Origin: Xylanibacter ruminicola
GTDB taxonomy: Bacteria; Bacteroidota; Bacteroidia; Bacteroidales; Bacteroidaceae
Reading direction: 5' to 3'
Length of the DNA: 64,000 nucleotides
NCBI RefSeq assembly: GCF_900107775.1
Contig: NZ_FNRF01000004.1
Span: 310,001-374,000 of the forward strand
Shown here: piece after piece, positions 1-8,936 of the stretch
How positions within the stretch are numbered: position 1 is the first letter of the stretch
Layout: every line of letters starts with the position of its first letter
Notes under the pieces: model-generated
The model's input: only the letters and a program-made list of their open reading frames with translations
What the model was told of the DNA's origin: nothing
The model's database searches: none
Translations under genes and position numbers: made by a program

Positions 1-2463
1 GAGGTCGATGCTGTTAAACAGGTTGAAAGCGCCTATCGACTGCGGCCTATACTCCTTGGTAAGTGTAATAAACTGACTTACGGGCTGCATCTCACCGGCA
101 TCCGATCGCACAAAGATTTTATCGAGCGACTCCATGCGGTTGCGGTCCTCAGGGCGCAGCTGCATGGTTACCTGGTACACCTTATTATATTTATTGATGT
201 TCGACACGTAATTACTACCTAAATACGAACTCATGACATCGAGCACGGCTGAGGGCGACACACACATCTTTTTACAGCGCGACACATCGAGATCCATCTT
301 ATACTGTGGATAATCGATTTTGTAGCTGTTGAACACTTCGCCAATCTCAGGGCGCTCCATCAGCTTGGCCACATAGTTCTGTGTTACATCATAGAACTTC
401 TTGATGTCCTCGCCATTGCGATTCTGTACACTGAACTCAAAGTCGCCACCATTGCCGTAGCCATCAATCATACCTGGTGCCATGGCAAACGATGTGGCCT
501 CATGCTCTTCCCACAGCACACCATTTACCATATTGGTAATGTTGTCGATACTGCACTCGGCACCACCACGCTCGTCCCAGTTCTTCAACTGAATCATAAT
601 CATCGCCTGGTTGTTACCCGATCCGCCCATCAACGAGAAACCTGCCACACCACCAACGGCATCCATGCCTGGCAACTGACGGAGCTTCTGGATATTGCGG
701 TCCATAATGGCTTTGGTGCGTTCAACGGTGTAGCCTGTAGGTGCCTGCATGCTCACAATAAGCGAGCCGGTATCCTCCTGGGGAATGAATCCCGTTGGTG
801 TAACCTTCATCAATACAGCCAGCAGTACCGAAGCCACCACAATGCATGAGGTTACTATCCATTTGCGGCGGATAAAGAACATGGCAATGCCGGTGTAGCG
901 CTTCATCAGGGCATGGTAGGTGGCATTATAGGCCTTACGCACGCGGGATGCCAACGAGCCGTCGTCGTCCTTGGTAGGTTTCAGCACCAGGGCACAGAGG
1001 GCTGGCGACATGGTGATGGCATTGATGAACGAGATGCCCACGCTGACTGCCATAGTGAGACCGAACTGGCGATAGAACACACCTGTGGTGCCACCCAGGA
1101 ACGATACGGGGATGAAGATAACCATAAACACCAACGAGGTGGTGAAGAGGGCAGCAGTAAGTCCGTGCATGGCATCGACAGCTGCCTTATGGGCCGACTT
1201 GTAACCTGCATCAAAGCGCTGCTGAACAGCCTCGACTACTACAATCGAGTCATCTACCACCGTACCGATAACCAGCACAAGGGCAAACAGCGTAAGCAGG
1301 TTGATAGAGAATCCTGCCGCCTGCATAAAGGCAAACGTACCGATAAGCGACACGATGATGCCTACCGCCGGAATGAGTGTGGCGCGGAAGTTCTGCAAGA
1401 AAAAGTAAACCACTACCAGCACCAGCAGGATGGCGATAACCAGTGTCTCGATAACCTCGTGCATAGATGCAAAGAGGAAGTCGTTGGTATTGTTGAACGA
1501 CAGAATCGCTATATCCTTCGGAAGGGTCTGCTTTACCTCCTCCAGCAGTTTGTCGATGTTCTTATTAATCTGCGTGGCATTCGAGCCTGCTGTCTGACTA
1601 ACCTGTCCCATCACGCCAGGATGACCATTCACACTACCCTGGTAGATATAGTCGGCCTGTCCCAGTTCGATATCAGCCACATCCTTCAGGCGTAGCTCCT
1701 CGCCGGTAGCCTTCGACGAGATAATCAGGTTCTCGTACTCACTAATCTCGTTCTTTCTACCCGTATAGCGCAAGGTGTACTGGTAAACATTATCAGAGTT
1801 TGCGCCCAGCGAACCTACACTGGCCTCAACGTTCTGCTCCTGAAATACCTGCTGGATATCGGCAGGCACCAGCTTGTGGCGCGCCATCACATCGGGCTTG
1901 AGCCAGATGCGCAAAGCATACGGCGAACCGAACACCTCGACCTTACCCACACCCTGAATACGCAGGATGGCGGGCTTTAGGTTGTTTAAGAAGTAGTTGC
2001 TCAGAAAGTTCTCGTCGTACGTACCGTTAGGACTCACCAGCGCCAGCATGCGCAACATACCGGGCTGCTGTTTCTCGGTGGTTACACCTATCTTCAATAC
2101 CTCAGAGGGCAGCTGTGCCTGTGCCTGCGTTACGCGGTTCTGCACGTTTACGGCAGCCATGTCGGCATTACAGCCCTGCTTAAAGAATATGGTGATTGAG
2201 CCACTACCGTTATCGGCAGTCGATTTCATGTAAGTCATATTCTCAACACCGTTAATAGCCTCTTCGAGTGGGGCTACCACACTTTTCTGTACCGCCTCGG
2301 CACTGGCACCAGGATAGCTGGCCCAAACATTGATAGTGGGCGGTGCAATATCGGGATACTTCTCGATGGGCAGCGATACAAGTGATATCGCACCCAGTAC
2401 CACGATGATAACGCTAATTACCATCGACAGAAGCGGACGATCTATAAATGTTCTGATACTCAT
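1..2463 (-). CDS. RND-family multidrug efflux permease (AcrB/MexB type), 3' end outside window
   Basis: Inner-membrane proton-driven pump of a tripartite efflux system. The reading frame is open from an ATG at 2463 to the window edge, about 821 of the usual ~1,040 residues, so the last membrane helices are missing. The N-terminus (MSIRTFIDRPLLSMVISVII) is the usual first transmembrane helix of HAE1 transporters. The TM4 proton-relay motif VVDDSIVVVE, with its paired Asp, is encoded near 1235-1265. It starts 19 bp after the adaptor gene stop on the same strand, so the two form an operon; an outer-membrane factor may follow beyond the edge. Family assignment is firm; the substrate cannot be told. 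Confidence 0.95.
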   Translation of the reverse strand, partial: MSIRTFIDRPLLSMVISVIIVVLGAISLVSLPIEKYPDIAPPTINVWASYPGASAEAVQKSVVAPLEEAINGVENMTYMKSTADNGSGSITIFFKQGCNADMAAVNVQNRVTQAQAQLPSEVLKIGVTTEKQQPGMLRMLALVSPNGTYDENFLSNYFLNNLKPAILRIQGVGKVEVFGSPYALRIWLKPDVMARHKLVPADIQQVFQEQNVEASVGSLGANSDNVYQYTLRYTGRKNEISEYENLIISSKATGEELRLKDVADIELGQADYIYQGSVNGHPGVMGQVSQTAGSNATQINKNIDKLLEEVKQTLPKDIAILSFNNTNDFLFASMHEVIETLVIAILLVLVVVYFFLQNFRATLIPAVGIIVSLIGTFAFMQAAGFSINLLTLFALVLVIGTVVDDSIVVVEAVQQRFDAGYKSAHKAAVDAMHGLTAALFTTSLVFMVIFIPVSFLGGTTGVFYRQFGLTMAVSVGISFINAITMSPALCALVLKPTKDDDGSLASRVRKAYNATYHALMKRYTGIAMFFIRRKWIVTSCIVVASVLLAVLMKVTPTGFIPQEDTGSLIVSMQAPTGYTVERTKAIMDRNIQKLRQLPGMDAVGGVAGFSLMGGSGNNQAMIMIQLKNWDERGGAECSIDNITNMVNGVLWEEHEATSFAMAPGMIDGYGNGGDFEFSVQNRNGEDIKKFYDVTQNYVAKLMERPEIGEVFNSYKIDYPQYKMDLDVSRCKKMCVSPSAVLDVMSSYLGSNYVSNINKYNKVYQVTMQLRPEDRNRMESLDKIFVRSDAGEMQPVSQFITLTKEYRPQSIGAFNLFNSIDL

Positions 2464-2482
2464 AACACTCGTTTTTACCTTT

Positions 2483-3583
2483 TTACTTTTTTACCTTCAC
2501 TTGGGTTCCTTCCTGAACCAATCCGGCACCTTTGGCAATAATCACATCGCCTGGCTTCAGGCCATCGGTTACCACATACTCCTTACCGTTGTGCTGTCTC
2601 TCAACACTTACGATAGTAGCCACAGTATGGCCATCAACCACCTTCATCACATATACCATATTAAGAATCTCGTAGGTAGCCTCCTGTGGAATAACGATGG
2701 CTTTCGACTTGACTGCAGGCAGAATAATCTGACCTGTACCACCGCTCAGCAGCAGTCCGTTGGCATTATCAAACACTGCACGAACCGATACGGCACCCGT
2801 CTGCTCATCTACCACACCACTCACACTCTCCACCTGTCCATACTGGCTGTAGGTCTGACCGCTGGCCATCTGCAAACTCAGCTGTGGCATGTGCTTGATA
2901 GCTTCGTCCATCGACTGATATTTAGCCAGATATTCCATCACGCGGCGCTCGGTCATCGAGAAGTACACATACATCTTCTGATTATCGGCCACCACCGTTA
3001 AACCATCCTGTATGGTGGTGCCTACATAATCGCCCTTGCGATAGGGTATCTTACCTATAACACCATCCGACGGACTGTGCAGCACCGTGAAACTCAGGTT
3101 ATTCTGGGCAATAGTCAGCTGAGCTTTGGCAGCAGCCAAATTTGCCTTTGCCACAGCCAGATCGTGCTTGGCATCGGTAAAGGTAGCATCAGATACCACC
3201 TTCTTATCAAGCAGCGACTTCTTGTTGTCGAAGTTCTGCTGGGCTTTAGCCAGGAGAGCCGACATCTGCTCAACATTGGCGCGAGCCTGCTCTACGGCAG
3301 CACGATACTGCACGGCATCAAGGGTAAAAAGTATCTGTCCTTTACGAACCTTTTCACCCTCTTTCACATGGATGCCCTGCAAATAGCCATCTACGCGGGG
3401 AATAATCTTGATATCCTGTCTACCCTTAATAGAGGCTGGATAGGTGTTTTTGATAGCATAATCCTGTTGTTTGATGGTTAGCAGTTCAAACTCCTGTGCT
3501 CCCATCTCTTCGCCTGCCTGATTGTTGCCACATCCCGTGAGCAAAAAGGCAGAAATAACATACATAATAGACCTTATTCGCAT
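2483..3583 (-). CDS. Efflux RND periplasmic adaptor (membrane fusion protein, AcrA/MexA type)
   Basis: Periplasmic adaptor linking the RND pump to the outer-membrane channel. The 366-residue protein has a lipoprotein signal with a lipobox ending LLTGC, so it should be lipid-anchored. It then has a lipoyl-like half (GYLQGIHVKEGEKVRKGQIL), an alpha-helical hairpin rich in Ala/Gln (about residues 75-130), the second lipoyl half (LHSPSDGVIGKIPYRKGDYV), and beta-barrel and membrane-proximal domains. Length is normal for the family. It is the first gene of the efflux operon; a -7-like TACCTTTG lies on the minus strand at 3619-3626. Confidence 0.95.
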   Translation of the reverse strand: MRIRSIMYVISAFLLTGCGNNQAGEEMGAQEFELLTIKQQDYAIKNTYPASIKGRQDIKIIPRVDGYLQGIHVKEGEKVRKGQILFTLDAVQYRAAVEQARANVEQMSALLAKAQQNFDNKKSLLDKKVVSDATFTDAKHDLAVAKANLAAAKAQLTIAQNNLSFTVLHSPSDGVIGKIPYRKGDYVGTTIQDGLTVVADNQKMYVYFSMTERRVMEYLAKYQSMDEAIKHMPQLSLQMASGQTYSQYGQVESVSGVVDEQTGAVSVRAVFDNANGLLLSGGTGQIILPAVKSKAIVIPQEATYEILNMVYVMKVVDGHTVATIVSVERQHNGKEYVVTDGLKPGDVIIAKGAGLVQEGTQVKVKK

Positions 3584-3839
3584 ACAATTACAAGTTATAT
3601 TAGTAAAAAAATCGGGTGCAAAGGTACAACCTTTACAACCAAAATATAACTTGAAAGTAGGTGAAACGGGAAAAATGGCGCGTGAAACGGAAACAAAAAA
3701 AGAGGGCTGAGTTACTCCATCGTCTATGATATAGAGAATTTCGAAGTGTAAGCAAAAAGCGTAAAAAACTATTTTTTTTGTTAAATATTAATTGATTTCC
3801 GAGAAATAATGACTATCTTTGCAGAAAAATTGACCAATA

Positions 3840-5885
3840 ATGAAAGCAAAATCTAATCTTTCCTTACTATTCGTTGCCATTTGTTTGTTGGCGATAACAT
3901 CCTGTAACAAGCAGCAGACTTATGTCCCCAAGACAACACTTGCCGATAGTCTGATTTATGCAGCTACCAGTGTACAGGACCTTGATCGCGCCGTTTTCCT
4001 TTCCGACAGTTTACTGGCAACTGGCGACATTTCTATATTCAGGCATTGCTACATGAAAGGAAGTATCTTTATCCGAACAGGAAAAACGCATGATGCCGAA
4101 GCTATCCTGAAGCATGCCTTAGCTATAAAGCCCCAAAATGCCTACGACAGTTTGTTCTATTTCCAGTGCGTCAAGGCGATGGTGGAATATAATAGACAGA
4201 AAAATGATGAAGAGGGTTTGCTACGCATCGCTTTGCCAGCCTATGAAGGCCTTTACGACTTAGTATCTAAACCCGAATACGCTAGTGAAGCCTATGATAT
4301 CCTAGCAGAGATTTTGCAGTATGTGGGTGTGAGCCAGCTTAATCAAGGCTTGACTACCGAAGCAGGGAAATACTTCGATAAATGTTATGATTGCATCCTG
4401 AAAGTCAAGGCGTTAGACAAGTCATGGAAGCACGATTACTATGCCACTGTGTGCCTGTACAACATCGCCAGTTTGTATTCATTTAAGAATGATTACCATA
4501 CGGCCGAAAAATGGCTGAACTACACCGAGCCTATCATTAAGGAAATGGCAAACAAAGATAATGTTCCTGCCGTTATTGCCGACATGTCGTGGTGCACCTA
4601 TTACCTCGATCGCGCTACAGTCTATCATGGTTTGGGTAAACAAAAAGAGGCCGACCAGGCCTTTGAAGCGTTTAAACGCACACAATATGCCAAGACTGAT
4701 ATTGCAAAAATCCATGAGGGCGAATATCTGATGAAAACTAAGCGTTACGCCCAAGCTGCCGATGCTTTTGCTGTAACATATCGGTATCTGGCCGAATCTG
4801 GTTCGGAGCGTACACTCGATAATGTAGGATACCTGATAAAGAAATTCGAAGCCAACTACAAAGCCGGGCGTAACGACTCGGCATTAAGCGTAGCAGCTTA
4901 CACCTTCGAGAACCTCGACTCTGCCATTACTCTTGAAAAGAAGAATCAGGCAATCGAACTGGCCACTATCTATCAGACACAGCAGAAAGACGCCGAGATT
5001 GCCGAGCAGAAGGCCAAGCTGTTACAAACACGTGTGCTGGCTTTGCTGGTTGCTCTTGTGCTGGCTATGACTTTCTTTATGATTTATGCTGTAATCCGTC
5101 GCCGTCAGCGCATCAGTTTGGAGGAGAAGAACCAGCAGCTGATGATTGCCAACGCCCGTGCCGAGGAATCGTTGCGCATGAAGACCAAGTTTATCCAGCA
5201 GATATCTCACGAAATCCGTACGCCACTGAATATCCTTTCGGGTTATGCGCAGGTGATTACCGCCCCGGATATGGAGATTGATAATGAAACGCGCAATGAT
5301 GCTAACCAGCAGATTCTGGAGAATACCGACCGCATCACCGGTTTGGTTAATAAGATGCTCGAACTTTCTGATGTAAGCAGTCGTACCGTTATCGAACTTA
5401 CCGATCAGGTTCCTGCCGTTCAGATAGCCAACCAGGCTGTGCATTCGTCGGGTATAGAGGATGCTGCGCATCTTGATTTCCAACTGCAGGATACCGATGG
5501 AGCAGGGATTGCGGTGCTTACCACCAATCAGCAGGCCGCTGTACGCGTATTGTCATTGCTGCTTGATAATGCCATGAAGTTTACCGCTCCAGCCGAAGCC
5601 TATGGACATCACTCCGCCGCTGATAATAAGCGTGCCACGCTCACGATTACAAAGCACGATTATGGCATACAGTTTATAGTTGAGGATACTGGTATTGGTG
5701 TGCCTGCCGCCGAGGCTGAGCATATCTTTGATGAGTTTGTGCAACTTGATGAGTACTATAATGGGACAGGCATCGGACTCACTGTTGCCCGTAGCCTGTC
5801 CCGTCGTTTAGGCGGCGATGTGGTTCTCGACACCACCTACACCGCAGGTGCTCGCTTTGTGTTTACACTCCCATGCAACTGGTAG
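3840..5885 (+). CDS. TPR-containing membrane sensor histidine kinase
   Basis: Sensor kinase of 681 residues. A lipoprotein-like signal (lipobox ending AITSC) leads into a long helical TPR-like region (about 40-390), then one transmembrane helix (about residues 397-417) and a cytoplasmic kinase core. The H-box FIQQISHEIRTPLNILSGY puts the phospho-acceptor His at residue 457. N-box LLLDNAMKFT and G-boxes VEDTGIGVP and GTGIGLTVARSL are intact. There is no receiver or DNA-binding domain, and no response regulator is adjacent, so its output partner is elsewhere. Promoter: ATTG at 3791-3794 and TATCTTTG at 3814-3821. It is divergent from the efflux operon. Its last 23 bp overlap the smalltalk ORF on the other strand. 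Confidence 0.9.
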   Translation: MKAKSNLSLLFVAICLLAITSCNKQQTYVPKTTLADSLIYAATSVQDLDRAVFLSDSLLATGDISIFRHCYMKGSIFIRTGKTHDAEAILKHALAIKPQNAYDSLFYFQCVKAMVEYNRQKNDEEGLLRIALPAYEGLYDLVSKPEYASEAYDILAEILQYVGVSQLNQGLTTEAGKYFDKCYDCILKVKALDKSWKHDYYATVCLYNIASLYSFKNDYHTAEKWLNYTEPIIKEMANKDNVPAVIADMSWCTYYLDRATVYHGLGKQKEADQAFEAFKRTQYAKTDIAKIHEGEYLMKTKRYAQAADAFAVTYRYLAESGSERTLDNVGYLIKKFEANYKAGRNDSALSVAAYTFENLDSAITLEKKNQAIELATIYQTQQKDAEIAEQKAKLLQTRVLALLVALVLAMTFFMIYAVIRRRQRISLEEKNQQLMIANARAEESLRMKTKFIQQISHEIRTPLNILSGYAQVITAPDMEIDNETRNDANQQILENTDRITGLVNKMLELSDVSSRTVIELTDQVPAVQIANQAVHSSGIEDAAHLDFQLQDTDGAGIAVLTTNQQAAVRVLSLLLDNAMKFTAPAEAYGHHSAADNKRATLTITKHDYGIQFIVEDTGIGVPAAEAEHIFDEFVQLDEYYNGTGIGLTVARSLSRRLGGDVVLDTTYTAGARFVFTLPCNW

Positions 5886-5964
5886 TGCCCAGTGCCGTTA
5901 CAATCGCTGTGGCGATACTTGCAATCATCTGGATGATGAACTTTAGTGTTTCCTTCTTACTCAT
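5863..5964 (-). CDS. Smalltalk-type microprotein
   Basis: A 33-residue ORF beginning MSKKETLKFIIQMIASIATA and ending with a TTSCMGV tail. This matches the Bacteroidales microprotein called smalltalk, usually encoded just downstream of an HU-like gene, as here (15 bp after HU). It is one hydrophobic helix with a lipobox-like Thr-Thr-Ser-Cys. Function is unknown. It is preceded by AGGAGGTGA, six bases from AGGAGG to the ATG, a near-perfect Shine-Dalgarno site that stands out in this SD-poor window. Its 3' end overlaps the 3' end of the convergent histidine kinase gene by 23 bp. Confidence 0.85.
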   Translation of the reverse strand: MSKKETLKFIIQMIASIATAIVTALGTTSCMGV

Positions 5965-5979
5965 AACTCACCTCCTCTT

Positions 5980-6570
5980 TTAATCGCCGTACGACTCATC
6001 GTCGTCACCGTTGCCGCCGGTGTTACCGCCCTGGTTGCCTCCGGTGTTTCCACCGTTACCGCCATTGCTTGGCTGATTGCCGCCCTGATTGGTGTTACCA
6101 CCATTCTCGTTCTCAGGATCCTCTACCTCGCCAGCGGTACTGGTTACGCGCTTCACCTCCTTGCCGTTGCGGTCGTAGCAGGTAATCACGATGGCAGTTG
6201 ATGCCAGCTCATCCTTCAGGTCAACGCTTGGGGTGAAGATGATGCGACGGCTCTCAATCAGACCTGCCTTCACGTCGTTCACGTTCTCCACAGCCTTACT
6301 GCGCAATCCGAATCGCATGCTACCCAATCCGGGCAGAGCCACGCTGTGACCCTCGGTAGCCCATGCCTTGATTACTTCTCCAGCTGCATCCCAACAGGCC
6401 TTCATCACGCCCTGACTCACACCACTGCGCAGAGCAGCCTCCTTGATTACCTTTGCCTGGGTGAGCGTTGAGTACATCTCAGGCTTCATCACATAGCGGT
6501 AAACACCAGGATCATTTGGTTTGTTTGTAAACTTCAGCAGTCTCTCTACTGCCTTTACTCTAAGTGCCAT
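5980..6570 (-). CDS. HU-related histone-like DNA-binding protein (HU-CCDC81/TIGR01201 type)
   Basis: A 196-residue protein with an HU-like fold in its first ~130 residues, including the helical body (VIKEAALRSGVSQGVMKACW) and the core turn GHSVALPGLGSMRFGLRSKA followed by a beta arm (RRIIFTPSVDLKDEL). The last ~50 residues are a low-complexity Gly/Asn tail ending in acidic residues, commonly seen in this Bacteroidales group and absent from classic 90-residue HU. A promoter is clear on the minus strand: TTTG at 6768-6771 and TACCTTTG at 6740-6747, 20 bp apart, giving a ~170 nt leader. The next gene is the smalltalk microprotein. Confidence 0.92.
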   Translation of the reverse strand: MALRVKAVERLLKFTNKPNDPGVYRYVMKPEMYSTLTQAKVIKEAALRSGVSQGVMKACWDAAGEVIKAWATEGHSVALPGLGSMRFGLRSKAVENVNDVKAGLIESRRIIFTPSVDLKDELASTAIVITCYDRNGKEVKRVTSTAGEVEDPENENGGNTNQGGNQPSNGGNGGNTGGNQGGNTGGNGDDDESYGD

Positions 6571-6739
6571 AAAAATTAAAATTTTAAGGGTGTAAAAACT
6601 TTTCCTCTTCCTTAAAACCTCTTCCTTATTCCTTGTTTTTGCTGCTAAGCCATACAGAATTTACTAGTAAACTATGGAAAATTTTCTGCATAGCCATGCC
6701 GCAATTTTTAGACGCTTATGTCCTTTTGTATCTATGATG

Positions 6740-6771
6740 CAAAGGTACGAAATTTTCCTGATATATACAAA
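6740..6771 (-). promoter_or_regulatory. Bacteroidota-type promoter of the HU-like gene
   Basis: On the minus strand TTTG (6768-6771) and TACCTTTG (6740-6747) are separated by exactly 20 bp, matching the -33/-7 consensus of Bacteroidota sigma factor. Confidence 0.75.
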
Positions 6772-6833
6772 TTTTTAAGCAATTATTTTTCAATTTTCAA
6801 TTATCAATTATCAATTTTCAATTTGTCGTAGGG

Positions 6834-7031
6834 TTACTCACTTACAACTTACTCACTTCGGACATCTGCATTCTGAGAATTTCTTCAAGCGGATATTTTA
6901 TCTAATATATAATATATATATTATATATTAGATAATTGTAATTATTTTAAATTCTTCCTTTTAATCACTCCTGCCACACTAGCAATTTTGAAAACCCAAA
7001 TGTCCGAAGTGAGTAAGTTGTAAGTGAGTAA
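6834..7031. repeat. MITE-like element with 32 bp terminal inverted repeats
   Basis: 6834-6865 (TTACTCACTTACAACTTACT..., ending TTCGGACAT) and 7000-7031 are perfect inverted copies. The 134 bp between them encode no protein and contain a 38 bp perfect palindrome. An identical third copy of the 32-mer is at 17164-17195. The 32-mer itself contains two CTTACTCACTT units. No flanking target duplication could be confirmed by eye, so mobility is an inference. Confidence 0.7.
6898..6935. repeat. 38 bp perfect AT-rich palindrome
   Basis: Sequence reads the same on both strands from 6898 to 6935 (core ATCTAATATATAATATATAT at its left half). It is centred within the inverted-repeat element and contains only four G/C bases or fewer. 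It could extrude as a cruciform or fold in RNA as a long hairpin; no protein-binding role can be assigned from sequence. Confidence 0.9.
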
Positions 7032-7058
7032 GTTTATTAATAGAAAAGTGGTGAAAAG

Positions 7059-7090
7059 TTTGGAGTTTTGTTGATTTTTCTTTATCTTTG
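7059..7090 (+). promoter_or_regulatory. Promoter of the TPR/AraC regulator gene
   Basis: TTTG at 7059-7062 and TATCTTTG at 7083-7090 with 20 bp between, starting 28 bp outside the right arm of the inverted-repeat element; the ATG follows 25 bp after the -7 element. Confidence 0.75.
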
Positions 7091-7115
7091 CACGTAATTT
7101 TATCAATAACACTTA

Positions 7116-8807
7116 ATGAGAAAGAGCAGATATATCATTATATTGACAGCTATTGTCACCTTGGTAGCCTTGATGATGGGCTGCACGAAACCTGATCGCA
7201 GTGAGGAGGCAATCAATCTTCAGGAAGAAATAACGGAATTGGGAGTCGGGAATCCAGAACGGGCAGTGGAGCGCGTTGACAGTGCCGAGCAGGCGGGAGT
7301 ATTCACGGCAGCACGTGCCAACTATGTCAAGGCTGTCATCTATGAGAATGCCGACCAACAGCGACTGGCTGCCTATTACGCCGAGAAAGCGATTGCCGCA
7401 CAGGAGGGGGAGACAGTCGCCACATCCACCGACAGCAGTCTTTATTGTACGTCGCGCTGGATACTTTCAGACTGTCAATACTCCAATGGCGAGTTTGGCA
7501 AGTCCATCTCGCTAGCCAAAGAAATCCTTGCTTTTGTGGGCGACGGAACAAGTCCTAAGAACGTGACCATGAAATGCAGGGCTTTGTCGCAGATAGCAGA
7601 GTGTGAAAGCGAACTGAACCATGTGTCCGAATCCGAAAGACTGTTCCTGCAATGCATCGAGATGCTGATGGAGAGTACTCAGCATGTCACCAATTATGGG
7701 GATATTGATCCGCTTATCTACACGCTACTAACGCTCAACGACCTATATATCGACAACAAGATGCCCGAAAAGGCGTTACCCCTCATCGCAAAGATGGACA
7801 CAGCCATCAACCGTTTAGCACGGTGTGCTAACGATGCTGACTGGGTATTGCAGAAACGCCGTAACCACGTAACCATCAGTAAGGCGATGGTCTATGCCGC
7901 CAACGGGCAGCGCGAGCAGGCCGAAGCACTCTTCCAGGAGCACCGCAAGATGCAAGGTCTGAATCCTGCCGACATGACGGCTGAAGGTATCTATCTAACC
8001 ATTATGGGGCGTTATGACGAGGCTCTCAGTCTGTTCGACGAGGCCGATTCGATGATACATGCCAGTGGCGAACTCATCACCGACATCTACGTCAAGACCT
8101 TTCTTGTAAACAAGTACACTACGCTGCAAAAGGCGGGACGTGATAAAGAGGCAATGGCTTTGGGCGACTACATGCGACAACTGACGGATTCACTACGCCA
8201 GCAGGAGCGTCAGACCGATGTGGAGCAGTTGCAGGAAATCAAGCGTCAGGAAAACGAAATCACCAGCAAGCAACAGTCACTTGTCGTCCACCGCATTATC
8301 CTAGCTAGCATCTTCCTCGTCTGCCTACTCATCGTTTATCTGCTTTGGCGTTCCTATAAATATAATAAGGTGTTGACGGAGAAGAACCGCAAACTTTATG
8401 AAGAGATAGAGCAGCGCCGACAGGAACAGCAACATGAGATGGAACAGTTGCAGGCCGCTCCTAAGGAACAACTCACCTCCGAGCAGCAACTCTACCGCCG
8501 TCTCTGCACACTGATGGACGAACAGAAACCTTATACCGATGCCGAACTGAACCGCAACATGTTGGCACAGCTTCTAGGCACCAACGAGAAGTATGTGGAG
8601 CAGGCCATCCGCCAGTGCTCAAAGGGTGAGACGGTCAGCGATTTCATCAACCGCTATCGTCTGGAGCACGTTGCCCGTCTGCTGAAGACCACCAACGACC
8701 CCATTGCTATTATTGGCGAACTCTCTGGTATCCCCAGCCGCGTTACCCTCGCCCGCCTTTTCCGTAACGCCTATGGCATGACGCCTACCGAATACCGCAA
8801 GATATAG
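7116..8807 (+). CDS. Membrane-anchored TPR protein with C-terminal AraC-type DNA-binding domain
   Basis: 563 residues. An N-terminal signal with lipobox-like MMGCTK is followed by TPR-like helices (about 30-380), then a transmembrane helix (HRIILASIFLVCLLIVYLLW, about 390-409), a Gln/Glu-rich coiled coil, and an AraC-family double helix-turn-helix ending GMTPTEYRKI, the usual AraC C-terminus. The layout suggests a sensor outside the cytoplasm joined directly to a cytoplasmic DNA-binding domain. Direct repeats just downstream (8823-8894), in front of the small membrane protein and LRR genes, make that operon the likely target. This last point is inference. Confidence 0.88.
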   Translation: MRKSRYIIILTAIVTLVALMMGCTKPDRSEEAINLQEEITELGVGNPERAVERVDSAEQAGVFTAARANYVKAVIYENADQQRLAAYYAEKAIAAQEGETVATSTDSSLYCTSRWILSDCQYSNGEFGKSISLAKEILAFVGDGTSPKNVTMKCRALSQIAECESELNHVSESERLFLQCIEMLMESTQHVTNYGDIDPLIYTLLTLNDLYIDNKMPEKALPLIAKMDTAINRLARCANDADWVLQKRRNHVTISKAMVYAANGQREQAEALFQEHRKMQGLNPADMTAEGIYLTIMGRYDEALSLFDEADSMIHASGELITDIYVKTFLVNKYTTLQKAGRDKEAMALGDYMRQLTDSLRQQERQTDVEQLQEIKRQENEITSKQQSLVVHRIILASIFLVCLLIVYLLWRSYKYNKVLTEKNRKLYEEIEQRRQEQQHEMEQLQAAPKEQLTSEQQLYRRLCTLMDEQKPYTDAELNRNMLAQLLGTNEKYVEQAIRQCSKGETVSDFINRYRLEHVARLLKTTNDPIAIIGELSGIPSRVTLARLFRNAYGMTPTEYRKI

Positions 8808-8822
8808 GCACTTCCCCCCCGA

Positions 8823-8898
8823 TGAAACAGGGGAAAAATGCACTTTTCCTAATTTGAAACATATTTTTCCGCCAGTGAAACATCGTTTTCGCTGGCGG
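8823..8898. promoter_or_regulatory. Direct repeats and hairpin ahead of the LRR operon, candidate AraC operator
   Basis: TGAAACATATTTTTCCGC (8855) and TGAAACATCGTTTTCGC (8876) repeat at a 21 bp period, with a weaker copy at 8823. The second overlaps the -33 zone of a -7-like TAATTTTG at 8903-8910. A 12 bp stem (8869-8880 with 8887-8898, one G-T pair) overlaps them and may also work as a terminator for the regulator gene. Confidence 0.5.
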
Positions 8899-8936
8899 TT
8901 CGTAATTTTGCAACCGAGATCTAAAAACAGAAGCGT

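Larger units (their letters stand above)
6571..7115. other. 545 bp intergenic region between HU and TPR/AraC genes
   Basis: No credible ORF. From left to right it holds the HU leader and promoter (to 6771), an AT-rich stretch with tandem CAATTAT-like heptamers (about 6787-6825), a 198 bp element bounded by 32 bp inverted repeats (6834-7031) with a perfect AT palindrome inside, and the promoter of the TPR/AraC gene (7059-7090). Confidence 0.8.

Noticed and set aside
6898..6935. Replication origin at the AT palindrome
   Set aside because: No DnaA-box cluster, no dnaA or rep gene and no origin-like gene neighbourhood are visible.
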